Source of the DNA: JAGVSV01 sp050952845
Lineage (GTDB): Bacteria > Bacillota > Clostridia > Christensenellales > Aristaeellaceae
Reading direction: 5' to 3'
DNA: 64,000 nucleotides
Assembly: GCA_050952845.1 (NCBI GenBank)
Contig: JBMNLP010000001.1
Span: forward strand, 1,550,001 to 1,614,000
The position numbers and the translations under genes are program-made. Of the stretch, positions 44,696-52,749 are shown in pieces. Each line of letters begins with the position of its first letter. Positions within the stretch are counted from its first letter, which is position 1. The notes under the pieces are model-generated. The model was not told the origin of the DNA. It searched no databases and was given only the letters and a program-made list of their open reading frames with translations.

Positions 44696-46270
44696 TCAGA
44701 GTCCAAGACCGGCTTTGTATTCGGCTATCACGGTGTCGATACCGTAATCTTTCAACTGCTGGCAGTACGCATCCCAGTCATTATCTAGGCTCATATCGCC
44801 ATTGATGAATTTGTTGCGGCACTCGGTGTAGTAAGTGCTGATCATATCCTGCATGTCGGTTGCTTCGGCTGAAAGACCAGGCTTTGAGAAGTTGCTGCCG
44901 TTGTAAATGCGATCGAGCGACATGGACATCTTGTAGACATCAATCACAAACTCATCAGGCTCGCCTACGAATACATCAAAGTCTATAGTCGAGGCAACAG
45001 GGAAACTCCACGTACCTCTTTTAATGCCCTCTTCGGCTGACAAAGGAGGACGGATGAGTTTAGCCTTACCGTTCTCGTCCCATTCCCAGTCAACGCCTTC
45101 AACGCCCATGTCCATTTCTGCTCTTACCCGACGTGAAATCTTGTCCTCTTCAGAACCATCTTCCAGAATGACGCGGCGGTTTTGCATCTGTATCACGCGG
45201 ATGACCGTTTCATCCGGGCAGTTGTAGCCGAAATAGACGGAAGCCTGCCCTGTGATATTGTTGTAGAGCGAGTTGATGGTGGGCGGGGTGTCGCCGTTCT
45301 GCAGACCACCGAAAAAGGAGAAGCCGGTAGAATAATCAACGGAAGGATCGGTGTCGCAGAGCATACGCAGCGGGCCAATTTCGCCACGCAAATCCTCGAA
45401 CCACCAGGGGTTGTCGCAATAGAGGCCAAATTTTCCGCTGGCAAACTTGCTGCGGGCAGCCGCACGGTCACCTTCGTCGGTGATGAACTCCGGGTCGATG
45501 TATCCGGCGGCATACCATTCGTGGACTTTTCTCAGGAAATTGCGATACTCCTCGGTATCGGCATTGGTGTAGATATCCGTGCCGTCTTCCGTCGTCCAGT
45601 AGGACAGCACGCTTGTCGTGCCGTATGCGGCCGGCACATTCCACAAGCTGTAGCGCAGGGAGTTTGCGCCGTACGTGTCGTTGACGCCGTTGCCATCCGG
45701 ATCGTCCTCGGTAAATGCGCGGAGGACCTCGGTCAGCTCATCGATGGTGGTCGGAACGCTCAGGCCGACTTTCTCCAGCCAGTCGTTGCGGACCGAGGAA
45801 ATCCATGATATGCCGTTTGTTACAGCAAAGTAGGGGAAACACCAGATTTCGCCTCGGTAGGACAGGTTTTTGATGATCTCCTCCTCGGAACCGTATACGC
45901 TGAGCAGCAACGTAATCAAACGGGGCGCGTGCTCCTTGAGCATGTCAAAGCTGATGGGGCGGCAGAGATCATTATCCACAATGGCTCTCGCTGCACCAAG
46001 GTGATATGGAAGAATGATATCGGCATAGCCGTCGGATGCCCAGAAGATGTTCCAGCTTTCTTCGGTACCCGAGTCGACGGGCTGAATGTCCAGATCGAGG
46101 CCAAAGTGTTCGAGAATGTACTGTGCGCAGTCAGAGTTGTTCTGGGGCGTGAAGCCGATGCTTGTGAACACAATCGCCGAGGCTTTGATGATGTCCTGCT
46201 CAGCCACCGCAGTCAGGCACAGGCCCAGCGCGAGGCAAGCCGCCAGAAGCATGGATAGGAACCGTTTCAT
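44696..46270 (-). CDS. extracellular solute-binding protein, LplA-like, paralog 2
   Basis: The 524-residue paralog has the same signal peptide and length as the copies at 36765 and 47531. Blocks such as RNDWLEKVGLSVPTTIDELT and NADTEEYRNFLRKVHEWYAA are identical, while residues about 30-60, 290-345 and 380-440 differ strongly (for example EDLRGEIGPLRMLCDTDPSV, and IRPPLSAEEGIKRGTWSFPV). The calcium-loop motif DDPDGNGVNDTYG is kept. Its leader (46271-46320) matches that of the other copies and is preceded by a permease remnant and sialidase B. Confidence 0.88.
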   Translation of the reverse strand: MKRFLSMLLAACLALGLCLTAVAEQDIIKASAIVFTSIGFTPQNNSDCAQYILEHFGLDLDIQPVDSGTEESWNIFWASDGYADIILPYHLGAARAIVDNDLCRPISFDMLKEHAPRLITLLLSVYGSEEEIIKNLSYRGEIWCFPYFAVTNGISWISSVRNDWLEKVGLSVPTTIDELTEVLRAFTEDDPDGNGVNDTYGANSLRYSLWNVPAAYGTTSVLSYWTTEDGTDIYTNADTEEYRNFLRKVHEWYAAGYIDPEFITDEGDRAAARSKFASGKFGLYCDNPWWFEDLRGEIGPLRMLCDTDPSVDYSTGFSFFGGLQNGDTPPTINSLYNNITGQASVYFGYNCPDETVIRVIQMQNRRVILEDGSEEDKISRRVRAEMDMGVEGVDWEWDENGKAKLIRPPLSAEEGIKRGTWSFPVASTIDFDVFVGEPDEFVIDVYKMSMSLDRIYNGSNFSKPGLSAEATDMQDMISTYYTECRNKFINGDMSLDNDWDAYCQQLKDYGIDTVIAEYKAGLGL

Positions 46271-46329
46271 TGTTGTTTTACCTTCCTTTCGGATTTTATT
46301 TGTTCAACGGCTCAACACCGTTTTAACCA

Positions 46330-46370
46330 CTAGCCTTTCACTGCATCCAGCATGACGGCCCTTGATGAAG
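46330..46370 (-). pseudogene. permease 3'-end remnant
   Basis: TAGCCTTTCACTGCATCCAG and CATGACGGCCCTTGATGAAG match the last codons of the permease at 49165-49205 with a few changes and a one-base insertion that breaks the frame. It links the leader of SBP 2 to sialidase B, and marks the joint of a duplicated permease-SBP-sialidase module. Confidence 0.75.
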
Positions 46371-46377
46371 GGGTCAT

Positions 46378-47466
46378 TCATTCTCCTTTTGGTATGTTCC
46401 ATTTGGTCCACAGGATGCTGGTGTTTTGTTTTCCGGGCAGCGCCTGATAGTATACAGTATAGATGCTGCTGTCCCCGAGTTCAATCGAGCAGGGATACCC
46501 CAAATCCGTTGTTTCGCCATCATCGCGGAGGATGATGGGATCGGACCAGGTTTTTCCTTCGTCCCAGCTGACGCGTGCGCGCTGGCCGTATTTTTTCTCG
46601 CGGTAGCCGTAGGTCAGCACAATCGCGCCGGACGAATGCCGCAGCAGATGCGGAGGAGAGCCCATGATATGCATGCGCTCCGGCGCTGTCCACGTCATGC
46701 CGTCATCCCGGGAGAACGTCAGGCAGGTATCCAGCCCGCCGCCTTCTTCTTTTGTCTTGTGGTAGCGGATGGTTCCGATCAGCGATCCGTCCATCAACTC
46801 AATGACATGGGGCTCATGGTATTGGCTGATGTTTTCCTCCGGGATGGGCACTGTGCCGCGCAGCTGCCAGGTGTAGCCCCCGTCGCGGCTTACATGGTAC
46901 TCCACGTTGCCCACGGGGCCGTAGATTGCCTCGTGATATCGTTTGCCTAAATATCCCAATTCACCGTTTTTCATCACAGAAAAGCCATGGGGCGCACTGA
47001 CGGGTACGCGGATGGGACGTGTCCAGGTTTGCCCGCCGTCCTCGGTGATTTTCATCCAGCTGCCCATTAGGGCGCGGACCGTATCATCCTGCCATGAAGC
47101 CATGTATGCCGCGGCTTTTTCGCGCAAATCGGGCGGCAGGATTTTGTCTACCTGGTAGGTGCGTATATCCAGAGAAAACCATGTGACGGCGAATTTCTGT
47201 CCGCCAAGAGCGATGACGCCTAAATCACGGTTGTCGATCAGATCGTTGTGAACAACCTGCACTGCCCCATAGGTTGCGCCGTTGTCGCTGCTGTAACAGA
47301 GCACGGATTTGCCCCAGGGGCATACATGCGCGGCGCGCAGGCCGGATGAGCCGGCGACGATGGTGCCGTCCGCCAATTGGGCGACGGATGGCCAGCCGAA
47401 ATAGTTCTCGATGCCTTCATCGACGGAACAGACAACCCCGTGCGTTACCTGAACAAGAGTACTCAT
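46378..47466 (-). CDS. sialidase-like protein B (BNR repeats)
   Basis: A 362-residue duplicate of the protein at 41161-42249; I count only a handful of residue changes (for example GGLDTCLTFSRDDGMTW in place of RDGGMTW, and ILWTKWN for ILWSKWN). All five Asp boxes remain, with one weakened (SRDDGMTWT). The RIP arginine is missing here too (FGWPS) and there is no signal peptide. It starts 65 bases after SBP 3, with a terminator-like hairpin in between. Confidence 0.8.
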   Translation of the reverse strand: MSTLVQVTHGVVCSVDEGIENYFGWPSVAQLADGTIVAGSSGLRAAHVCPWGKSVLCYSSDNGATYGAVQVVHNDLIDNRDLGVIALGGQKFAVTWFSLDIRTYQVDKILPPDLREKAAAYMASWQDDTVRALMGSWMKITEDGGQTWTRPIRVPVSAPHGFSVMKNGELGYLGKRYHEAIYGPVGNVEYHVSRDGGYTWQLRGTVPIPEENISQYHEPHVIELMDGSLIGTIRYHKTKEEGGGLDTCLTFSRDDGMTWTAPERMHIMGSPPHLLRHSSGAIVLTYGYREKKYGQRARVSWDEGKTWSDPIILRDDGETTDLGYPCSIELGDSSIYTVYYQALPGKQNTSILWTKWNIPKGE

Positions 47467-47487
47467 TTGTCATTTCCTTTCAGCAAA

Positions 47488-47518
47488 AGCCGCCCGGCGC
47501 TTGGGGCGCCGGGTGGCT
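47488..47518 (-). terminator. SBP-type hairpin between SBP 3 and sialidase B
   Basis: AGCCGCCCGGCGC and GCGCCGGGTGGCT form 13 pairs with one G-T pair; TTTTGCTG follows on the minus strand. It would end or weaken transcription after the binding protein and lower the level of the downstream sialidase. Confidence 0.75.
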
Positions 47519-47530
47519 GTGTCAGGGTGT

Positions 47531-49105
47531 TCAGATGCCAAGGCCTGCTTTGTACTCGGCTATCACGGTGTCAATGCCGTAATCCTTCAGCTGCTGGCAG
47601 TACGCATCCCAGTCGGTATCCAGGCTCATATCGCCGGTGATGAATTTGTTGCGGCACTCGATGTAATAGTTGCTGATCATATCCTGCATGTCGGTTGCTT
47701 CGGCTGAAAGGTCAGGCCTTGAGAAGTTGCTACCATTGAAAATGCGATTGAGTGACATAGCCATCTTGTAGGCATCAATCACGAACTCATCATCTTGGCC
47801 TTTGAACACATCCATGTCTTTAGATAGGGGGCCAGGGAAAATGTACAGTCCTCTTTTATTTTGATCTTCGGGTGAGGGGGCATTAATGACAACAATCGAC
47901 TTACCGTCCTCAGAAAACTCCCAGTCAACGCCTTCAATGCCGTAGTCCATCTCACTTTTTACCTTCATTGCAGCCTTGTCTTCCTCAGTGCCATCATGCA
48001 GAACGATGCGGCTGTTGACTACCTGAAGCGCACGAATGATTGTTTCGTCCGGGCAGTTGTAACCGAAATAAATGGCACCCTGCCCTGTGATATTTCCAAA
48101 GTTCGAGTTGACAGTAGGTGGAGTATCACCGTTTTGCAACCCAGCGAAAATGGAGAAGCCAGTAGCAAAATCAACAGAAGAATCCGTGTCGCAAAGCATC
48201 TGCAGCGGGCCATTTTCGCCGCGCTCAAGCTCGAACCACCAGGGGTTATCGCAATAGAGGCCGAATTTCCCGCTGGCAAACTTACTGCGGGCAGCCGCAC
48301 GGTCACCTTGGTCGGTGATAAACTCCGGATCGATATATCCGGCAGCGTACCATTCGTGGACTTTTCTCAGGAAATTGCGATACTCCTCGGTATCGGCATT
48401 GGTGTAGATATCCGTGCCGTCTTCCGTCGTCCAGTAGGATAGCGCGAATGAAGTGCCGAACGCAGCCGGCACATTCCACAGACTGTAATTCAAGGAGTTT
48501 GCGCCGTATGTATCATTGACACCATTGCCATCCGGATCGTCCTCGGTAAACGCGCGGAGGACCTCGGTCAGCTCATCGATGGTGGTCGGAACGCTCAGGC
48601 CGACTTTCTCCAGCCAATCATTCCGGATGGCGGAAACCCAGGAAATGAAGTTTGTCATGGAGAAGATTGGAGAACACCAGATTTCCCCTTTGTAGGTCAG
48701 TTGTTTGATGATCTCTTCCTCGGAACCATATACATCGAGCAGCAAAGTAATCGCACGAGGCGCGTATTCCTTGAGCATATCAAAGCTGATGGGGCGGCAG
48801 AGATCCTGATCCACAATGGCTCTCGCGGGACCTAGGCTATAGGGAATAATAATATCGCAATAGCCGTCGGATGCCCAGAAGATGTTCCAGCTTTCATTTG
48901 TAGCCGAGTCGACGGGCAGTACGTCCAGATCAAGGCCGAAGTTGTCGAGAATGTACTGTGTGCCGTAAGTGTTGTTCTGGGGAGTAAAGCCGGGGGCTGT
49001 GTACAAAATCGCCGAGGCTTTGATAATGTCCTGCTCAGCCACCGCAGTCAGGCACAGACCCAGCGCGAGGCAAGCCGCCAGAAGCATGGATAGGAACCGT
49101 TTCAT
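47531..49105 (-). CDS. extracellular solute-binding protein, LplA-like, paralog 3
   Basis: A 524-residue paralog with the common signal peptide MKRFLSMLLAACLALGLCLT. Variable patches differ from both others (for example AILYTAPGFTPQNNTYGTQY, TYKGEIWCSPIFSMTNFISW, and SPEDQNKRGLYIFPGPLSKD), while the blocks around 150-195 and 215-285 are the same. It is the copy that lies directly downstream of the ABC permease genes, 59 bases past the end of the second permease, so it is the natural partner of that transporter. Confidence 0.88.
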   Translation of the reverse strand: MKRFLSMLLAACLALGLCLTAVAEQDIIKASAILYTAPGFTPQNNTYGTQYILDNFGLDLDVLPVDSATNESWNIFWASDGYCDIIIPYSLGPARAIVDQDLCRPISFDMLKEYAPRAITLLLDVYGSEEEIIKQLTYKGEIWCSPIFSMTNFISWVSAIRNDWLEKVGLSVPTTIDELTEVLRAFTEDDPDGNGVNDTYGANSLNYSLWNVPAAFGTSFALSYWTTEDGTDIYTNADTEEYRNFLRKVHEWYAAGYIDPEFITDQGDRAAARSKFASGKFGLYCDNPWWFELERGENGPLQMLCDTDSSVDFATGFSIFAGLQNGDTPPTVNSNFGNITGQGAIYFGYNCPDETIIRALQVVNSRIVLHDGTEEDKAAMKVKSEMDYGIEGVDWEFSEDGKSIVVINAPSPEDQNKRGLYIFPGPLSKDMDVFKGQDDEFVIDAYKMAMSLNRIFNGSNFSRPDLSAEATDMQDMISNYYIECRNKFITGDMSLDTDWDAYCQQLKDYGIDTVIAEYKAGLGI

Positions 49106-49164
49106 TGTTGTTTTACCTTCCTTTCGGATTTTATTTGTTCAACGGCGCGATGCCGTTAAAACGA

Positions 49165-49814
49165 CTACCCTTTCACCGCACCCAGCATGACGCCCTTGGT
49201 GAAGTGTTTCTGAACGAAGGGATATGCGCACATGATGGGCACGAGCGCGACCACCACGCTGGCCATTTTGATGGTTTCGGTGGTGGATTCCGCAACGGTG
49301 ATGTTGGTCATTTGCAGCGCATCCGGCGGGTCAATCAGCATGCGGCGCAGCACCAGCTGCAGCACCATCATGCTGTCGCCGGGGGTATAGATCATGGCAT
49401 CAAACCACGCGTTCCAATGCCCGACCGCAGACCAGAGGCCCAGCACCGCCAGGATGGGCGCGGAGAGGGGGATCATGATCTGCAGCATGACGCGCACGGC
49501 ATGCGCACCGTCAATTTCCGCGGCTTCTTCCAATTCATGCGGCAGCCCGGCCACAAAGTTTTTGGCGATCAGCAAGTTGTAGGTGGATATCAAGCCGGGC
49601 AGAATCCAAACCCAGCGGTTTCCAACCAGGCCGAGCGACTTCATGTTCAGGTAAGCCGGGATTAACCCGCCGCTGAAAAACATCGGAATTAAAAAGTAAA
49701 CGATGAAAAACTTGCGCAGCGGAAGGTTTTCCCGCGCCATGGAATAGGATGCCAAATACGTCACCGCCAGCGTCAGGGGCACCCCAAGGAGAACACGGAA
49801 AAGGGTGTTGCCAT
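49165..49814 (-). pseudogene. ABC sugar permease (YtcP/LplC-like), 3' part, split by ISAs1
   Basis: The last about 215 codons encode LFRVLLGVPLTLAVTYLASY, the EAA loop ELEEAAEIDGAHAVRVMLQI and the final KGVMLGAVKG. The frame joins exactly to the 5' part at 51138-51376 (…LTGYGNT then LFRVLLG…) when the insertion element and one copy of the 10-bp duplication are removed. Without that repair the protein lacks its first transmembrane region, so the importer is probably broken in this strain. Confidence 0.9.
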
Positions 49815-51137
49815 CAGGGCAATCGCTTATTGCGAAATTATTAAGAGATATTAAGTTTTTATGACCAAAAGGAATTTTCAATCCTGTCGCGAATATATGA
49901 TACGGAGGTGATGGGGATGAGAAAGCTCAACAAGTCGGAAAGTCAGATATTTCTGGCGCTGTTATCAGAAATACCGGACTATCGAAAAGGAAACGCAGTC
50001 AAACATAAGCTGGAAGAGATCATAGCCATCGGGATTCTGGCGATCCTATGCGGAGCGGATACTTTTGTCGGTATGATGATGTTTGGTCAGACGCATTACG
50101 AGGAGCTCAAGGTATATATGGAACTGCCTAAGGGGATTCCTTCCCATGATGTATTTGGTGATGTATTCAGCCGGATAGACCGTGAGGCAGTGACAAAATG
50201 CTTTGAGAAATGGCTTGTAAACCTGAAAAAGAAGCTATGGGGAAAAGATGAACATCATATGATCGCCATTGATGGGAAAACCATACGTCGCAGCCAGCAT
50301 GAAACCCATAAGGCGCATCATGTGATTACAGCGTATTGCAGCGATCTTCAGTTGGTGTTAGGGCAATGCTGTACAGAGGAGAAAAGCAACGAGATCACCG
50401 CGATCCCTGAATTACTTGATGATCTTGATATCAAAGGCAGCACGGTGACGATTGATGCGATAGGAACGCAAAAGACCATTGTTTCCAAGATACAGGCCAA
50501 AGAGGGTGACTATATCCTTGCATTGAAGGGAAATCAAGGCGGTATGTTTGAAGAAATCAGAGAGAACAGTCTGCTGTTGATGAAGGAGAAGAGTAAAAAA
50601 GAACTCAAAGCCTTGGGACTATTTCATGAGACAATGGACAAAGATCATGGTCGGATAGAAAAGCGCTCCTGTTGGTTGTTTCCGGATTTGTCCTGGTATG
50701 AGAACAGTCAGGATTGGCCGGGATTGCATGGGGCAGCGCTCATCCGTTCGGAACGAACCGAGACGGGCAAACCCACCACTTCCAGCGACCGGTGGTTCAT
50801 CTATAGCCGCGAAGGCCTGACGGCTGAAGAATTCCTGCAGATGCAGCGCAGTCACTGGGCAATAGAAAACAATCTGCATTGGACACTGGATGTTCTTTTC
50901 AAGGAGGATGATGCGCACATTCGCATAGGACATGCGGCGGTTATTCTAAACATGTTCAGAAAGCTTGCGCTTCAGATGCTGAAGCACGATACCACAGTCC
51001 AAGGCAGCATGACGTCCAAACGGCTGCGCTGTGCGTGGGACTTCAAGTATGCCCTACAGGTGGTGATGGGGGCAAAATGATAAGGATGAGGTAAAATGCT
51101 GAACCCAGATGGGGCAATTCCGTAAGCGATTGCCCTG
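49815..51137 (+). mobile_element. complete ISAs1-family insertion sequence (1323 bp)
   Basis: The ends CAGGGCAATCGCTTA (49815-49829) and its exact complement (51123-51137) are perfect 15-base terminal inverted repeats. GTGTTGCCAT stands on both sides (49805-49814 and 51138-51147) as a perfect 10-bp target duplication. One intact transposase gene lies inside. The perfect ends and intact gene point to a recent insertion into the permease gene. Confidence 0.97.
49917..51080 (+). CDS. ISAs1-family DDE transposase
   Basis: A 387-residue transposase, about normal for the family. LLSEIPDYRKGNAVKHKLEE is the N-terminal H-repeat domain; IAIDGKTIRRS carries the first catalytic aspartate, VTIDAIGTQKTI the second, and RSHWAIENNLHWTLDVLFKE the glutamate. 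The ATG at 49917 has GGAGGTG at a good distance; the ATG at 49911 sits too close to it. No frameshift or stop, so it looks functional. Confidence 0.95.
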   Translation: MRKLNKSESQIFLALLSEIPDYRKGNAVKHKLEEIIAIGILAILCGADTFVGMMMFGQTHYEELKVYMELPKGIPSHDVFGDVFSRIDREAVTKCFEKWLVNLKKKLWGKDEHHMIAIDGKTIRRSQHETHKAHHVITAYCSDLQLVLGQCCTEEKSNEITAIPELLDDLDIKGSTVTIDAIGTQKTIVSKIQAKEGDYILALKGNQGGMFEEIRENSLLLMKEKSKKELKALGLFHETMDKDHGRIEKRSCWLFPDLSWYENSQDWPGLHGAALIRSERTETGKPTTSSDRWFIYSREGLTAEEFLQMQRSHWAIENNLHWTLDVLFKEDDAHIRIGHAAVILNMFRKLALQMLKHDTTVQGSMTSKRLRCAWDFKYALQVVMGAK

Positions 51138-51376
51138 GTGTTGCCATAGCCAGTCAGTATGGCCGGATCGTACAGCACCTTCTTATAACTCGCCAGCGAA
51201 AAAAACTCGCCAAAGGGAAACATGCGGAAGCCCAGCTGATTGGAGTAAGCCACGTTGCCGAAGGAGAGCGCCACGCAATGCCAAAATGGATAGAGGAATA
51301 AAAAGGCAAGGAATACCATCAGCGCTACGTTGAACACATCGAATATTCTTTCGCCCCTGGTCCTGAGATTTACCAT
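51138..51376 (-). pseudogene. ABC sugar permease (YtcP/LplC-like), 5' part, split by ISAs1
   Basis: MVNLRTRGERIFDVFNVALM starts the protein, followed by the first transmembrane helix (FLAFLFLYPFWHCVALSF) and FFSLASYKKVLYDPAILTGY GNT, where the element is inserted. The frame runs on only into IS sequence. It starts 6 bases into the end of the upstream permease gene (overlap), the usual order LplB then YtcP. Confidence 0.9.
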
Positions 51377-52311
51377 ATTTTGTACTCTCCTTTCGTCATC
51401 CTTTTAATGGTCAGGTTGGATAAAATGACCAAAACAATGCCGATGGCATTTTTGAACAACCCAATGGCTGCTGAATAGGAGTAATCGAATTTAATCAGGC
51501 CGACGCGATACACATAGGTATCCAAAATATCCGCGACAGAGTATACCTGCTCGGTATACAGGTTGAATATCTGATCAAAACCGGCGTTCAATATGCCGCC
51601 CAAATTCAAAACCAGCAAGGTGACCACGGTCGGCATGATGCCGGGAATTGTGATATAGCGCGCGCGCTGAAACCTGCTTGCGCCATCGATCACGGCAGAC
51701 TCGTACTGCTCCTGATCGATGGAAGAGATGGCCGCCAGGTAGATGATGGTTCCCCAGCCGACCGACTGCCAGAGATAGGTGATAATCAACAGAAATACAA
51801 AATAATGTGGGTCGGCAAGAAAGTAGATGGGCTTGCCTCCAAAAAACTTGATGATCTCATTGACCACGCCGCGCGTAGGGGAAAACAACTCGCGGATAAT
51901 GCCGCCCAGGATGACCCAGGATACAAAATGCGGCAGATAGGATAGGGACTGCACGGCGCGCTTGAATTTCATGTTGCGCAGCTCGTTGAACAAAAGAGCT
52001 AAAAGCAGGGTAGAGAACATGCCAAAGATCAATTTCAGCACGCTGATATACAGCGTATTGTACATCAGCTGAGAAAAGTTTGCGTAGTTGAGCATGCGCC
52101 TGAAGGCTGCAAGCCCGACCCATTCACTGCCCATGATGCCCCTGCGCGGCTTGTAATCCTTGAATGCGATGATAATGCCGTACATCGGCTTATAGCAGAA
52201 CGTGAATATAACCACCACGGCGGGAATCAGGAAGATATAGAACCATCTGTTCTTCCATATCCTGCGCATGTACATGGTAACCCAACTATGCTTTCCGGAT
52301 GCAACTGTCAT
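51370..52311 (-). CDS. ABC sugar transporter permease (LplB-like)
   Basis: A 313-residue inner-membrane permease with six predicted transmembrane helices, the first at WFYIFLIPAVVVIFTFCYKP. The EAA motif reads ESAVIDGASRFQRARYITIP (about 215-234), which contacts the ATPase. It pairs with the second permease, now split by the ISAs1 element. No ATPase gene is present, as is usual for this group that shares an MsmX-type ATPase encoded elsewhere. Confidence 0.93.
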   Translation of the reverse strand: MTVASGKHSWVTMYMRRIWKNRWFYIFLIPAVVVIFTFCYKPMYGIIIAFKDYKPRRGIMGSEWVGLAAFRRMLNYANFSQLMYNTLYISVLKLIFGMFSTLLLALLFNELRNMKFKRAVQSLSYLPHFVSWVILGGIIRELFSPTRGVVNEIIKFFGGKPIYFLADPHYFVFLLIITYLWQSVGWGTIIYLAAISSIDQEQYESAVIDGASRFQRARYITIPGIMPTVVTLLVLNLGGILNAGFDQIFNLYTEQVYSVADILDTYVYRVGLIKFDYSYSAAIGLFKNAIGIVLVILSNLTIKRMTKGEYKIW

Positions 52312-52475
52312 TGTACCACGGCTCCTTTCGCTTGCTGTTGAACTCTACGCGCGATGCAAATTCGTAAGCATACGCAGGCAGACGGTGTGACGAAATGACA
52401 TGGACGATCTGTTCCGGGTACTGCGAGTTTCAAGAATGACAAACAAATTACACGTAACCCAGCTGATCTTTTTCA

Positions 52476-52505
52476 ATCGTATCACAGCGCAGTCGATGCT
52501 GTCAA
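52476..52505 (-). promoter_or_regulatory. sigma-A promoter of the permease-SBP-sialidase operon
   Basis: Minus strand TTGACA (52500-52505), spacer 18, TACGAT (52476-52481), about 165 bases before the LplB-like start. The remaining part of 52312-52749 shows no gene. Confidence 0.65.
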
Positions 52506-52749
52506 CACTTATTTCAAATTTGTTTGCTTTTTTGTCTTCCCGCTTTTGTTTACATTGCGGCATCGCAGATGTAGACCAATTAGGGAAGCAAACAAAAAGA
52601 AAAAAGAAGAAAATCAGAAGAACGCATTGAATTTCCAAGCGTTGCGCAGCAATACAATGCGAAGCTGAGGGCATTGAAAAAGTGGCGACCGGCCCATTCA
52701 TTCAAACGCTTCCTTCTTTGCTGCCTGAATCGTTTGATTTTCCATGGTC

